Positions 63,969 through 64,000 of a stretch of 64,000 bases of DNA are shown in pieces. Source of the DNA: Candidatus Helarchaeota archaeon (GTDB lineage Archaea; Asgardarchaeota; Lokiarchaeia; Helarchaeales; RDOG01); NCBI GenBank assembly GCA_019058315.1, contig JAHPZH010000001.1, forward strand, positions 1,005,432 to 1,069,431. Direction: 5' to 3'. The translations under genes and the position numbers were made by a program. Within the stretch, counting starts at the first letter, position 1. The number at the start of each line of letters is the position of its first letter. A model generated the notes under the pieces. The model saw only the letters and a program-made list of their open reading frames with translations. It made no database searches and was not told the origin of the DNA.

Positions 63969-64000
63969 AGAAATCCCTCCCTTATTAGTGGGTAAATTTC
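63969..64000. other. Upstream edge of coiled-coil gene
   Basis: Only the minus-strand leader of the coiled-coil gene is present, including the strong GGAGG ribosome binding site. Nothing else can be said. Confidence 0.4.

Overview
The window is AT-rich and looks archaeal, most plausibly from an Asgard (Lokiarchaeia-like) archaeon. Supporting signs are Shine-Dalgarno motifs of the GGTGA/GGAG type, frequent TTG starts, a thiolase paired with a DUF35 zinc-ribbon/OB protein, tandem winged-helix proteins, a small SDS22-like leucine-rich-repeat protein, and very large secreted Ig/Fn3-type proteins. No rRNA, tRNA, CRISPR array or mobile element is visible, and no single marker fixes the phylum, so the assignment is an inference.

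Region 1 (1-37117, minus strand) is one uninterrupted reading frame that starts at 37117 and still runs in frame off the left edge. It gives at least 12,372 residues of a single secreted protein. The order is: signal peptide, three fibronectin-III-like domains, a caspase/gingipain-like (clan CD) domain with a His393/Cys428 pair, several Ig-like domains, then about 94 tandem Ig-like units of about 117 residues (about 33 kb), and finally further Ig/Fn3-like modules at the edge. The array carries a higher-order periodicity of about 18 units (about 6.23-6.31 kb), so it has grown by duplicating multi-unit blocks.

Region 2 (37118-42653) holds a long AT-rich leader containing inverted repeats, a small four-helix membrane protein, an intact LarA-type nickel racemase, and a minus-strand run of lineage-specific cytosolic proteins: a coiled coil, a proline-rich repeat protein, a degenerate Ras-like fold with a polybasic tail, and an unknown.

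Region 3 (42805-48326) is a tight four-gene plus-strand operon: a MoxR-type AAA+ ATPase, a helical plus beta-propeller-like protein, a DUF2201-type HEXXH metallopeptidase/von Willebrand A protein, and a small helical protein. It resembles MoxR-vWA remodelling cassettes with unusual partners. Downstream are a leucine-rich-repeat protein and a small 55-residue gene resembling the Cse60 family.

Region 4 (49210-53591) contains a VOC-fold protein, a PaaK-like acyl-CoA ligase, a Cys-rich DUF3795 protein and two adjacent, dissimilar radical SAM enzymes, all co-directional.

Region 5 (53600-64000) contains a coiled coil, a 1416-residue receptor-like surface protein (probable eight-bladed propeller, six Ig repeats, one membrane helix, cytoplasmic tail), a 740-residue winged-helix protein with a beta-sandwich plus alpha/beta module, a thiolase homologue that appears to lack the nucleophilic Cys next to its DUF35 partner, and a long coiled-coil protein.

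The two most unusual objects are the giant protease-domain-bearing repeat protein and the MoxR/propeller/metallopeptidase-vWA operon. Both deserve direct follow-up.
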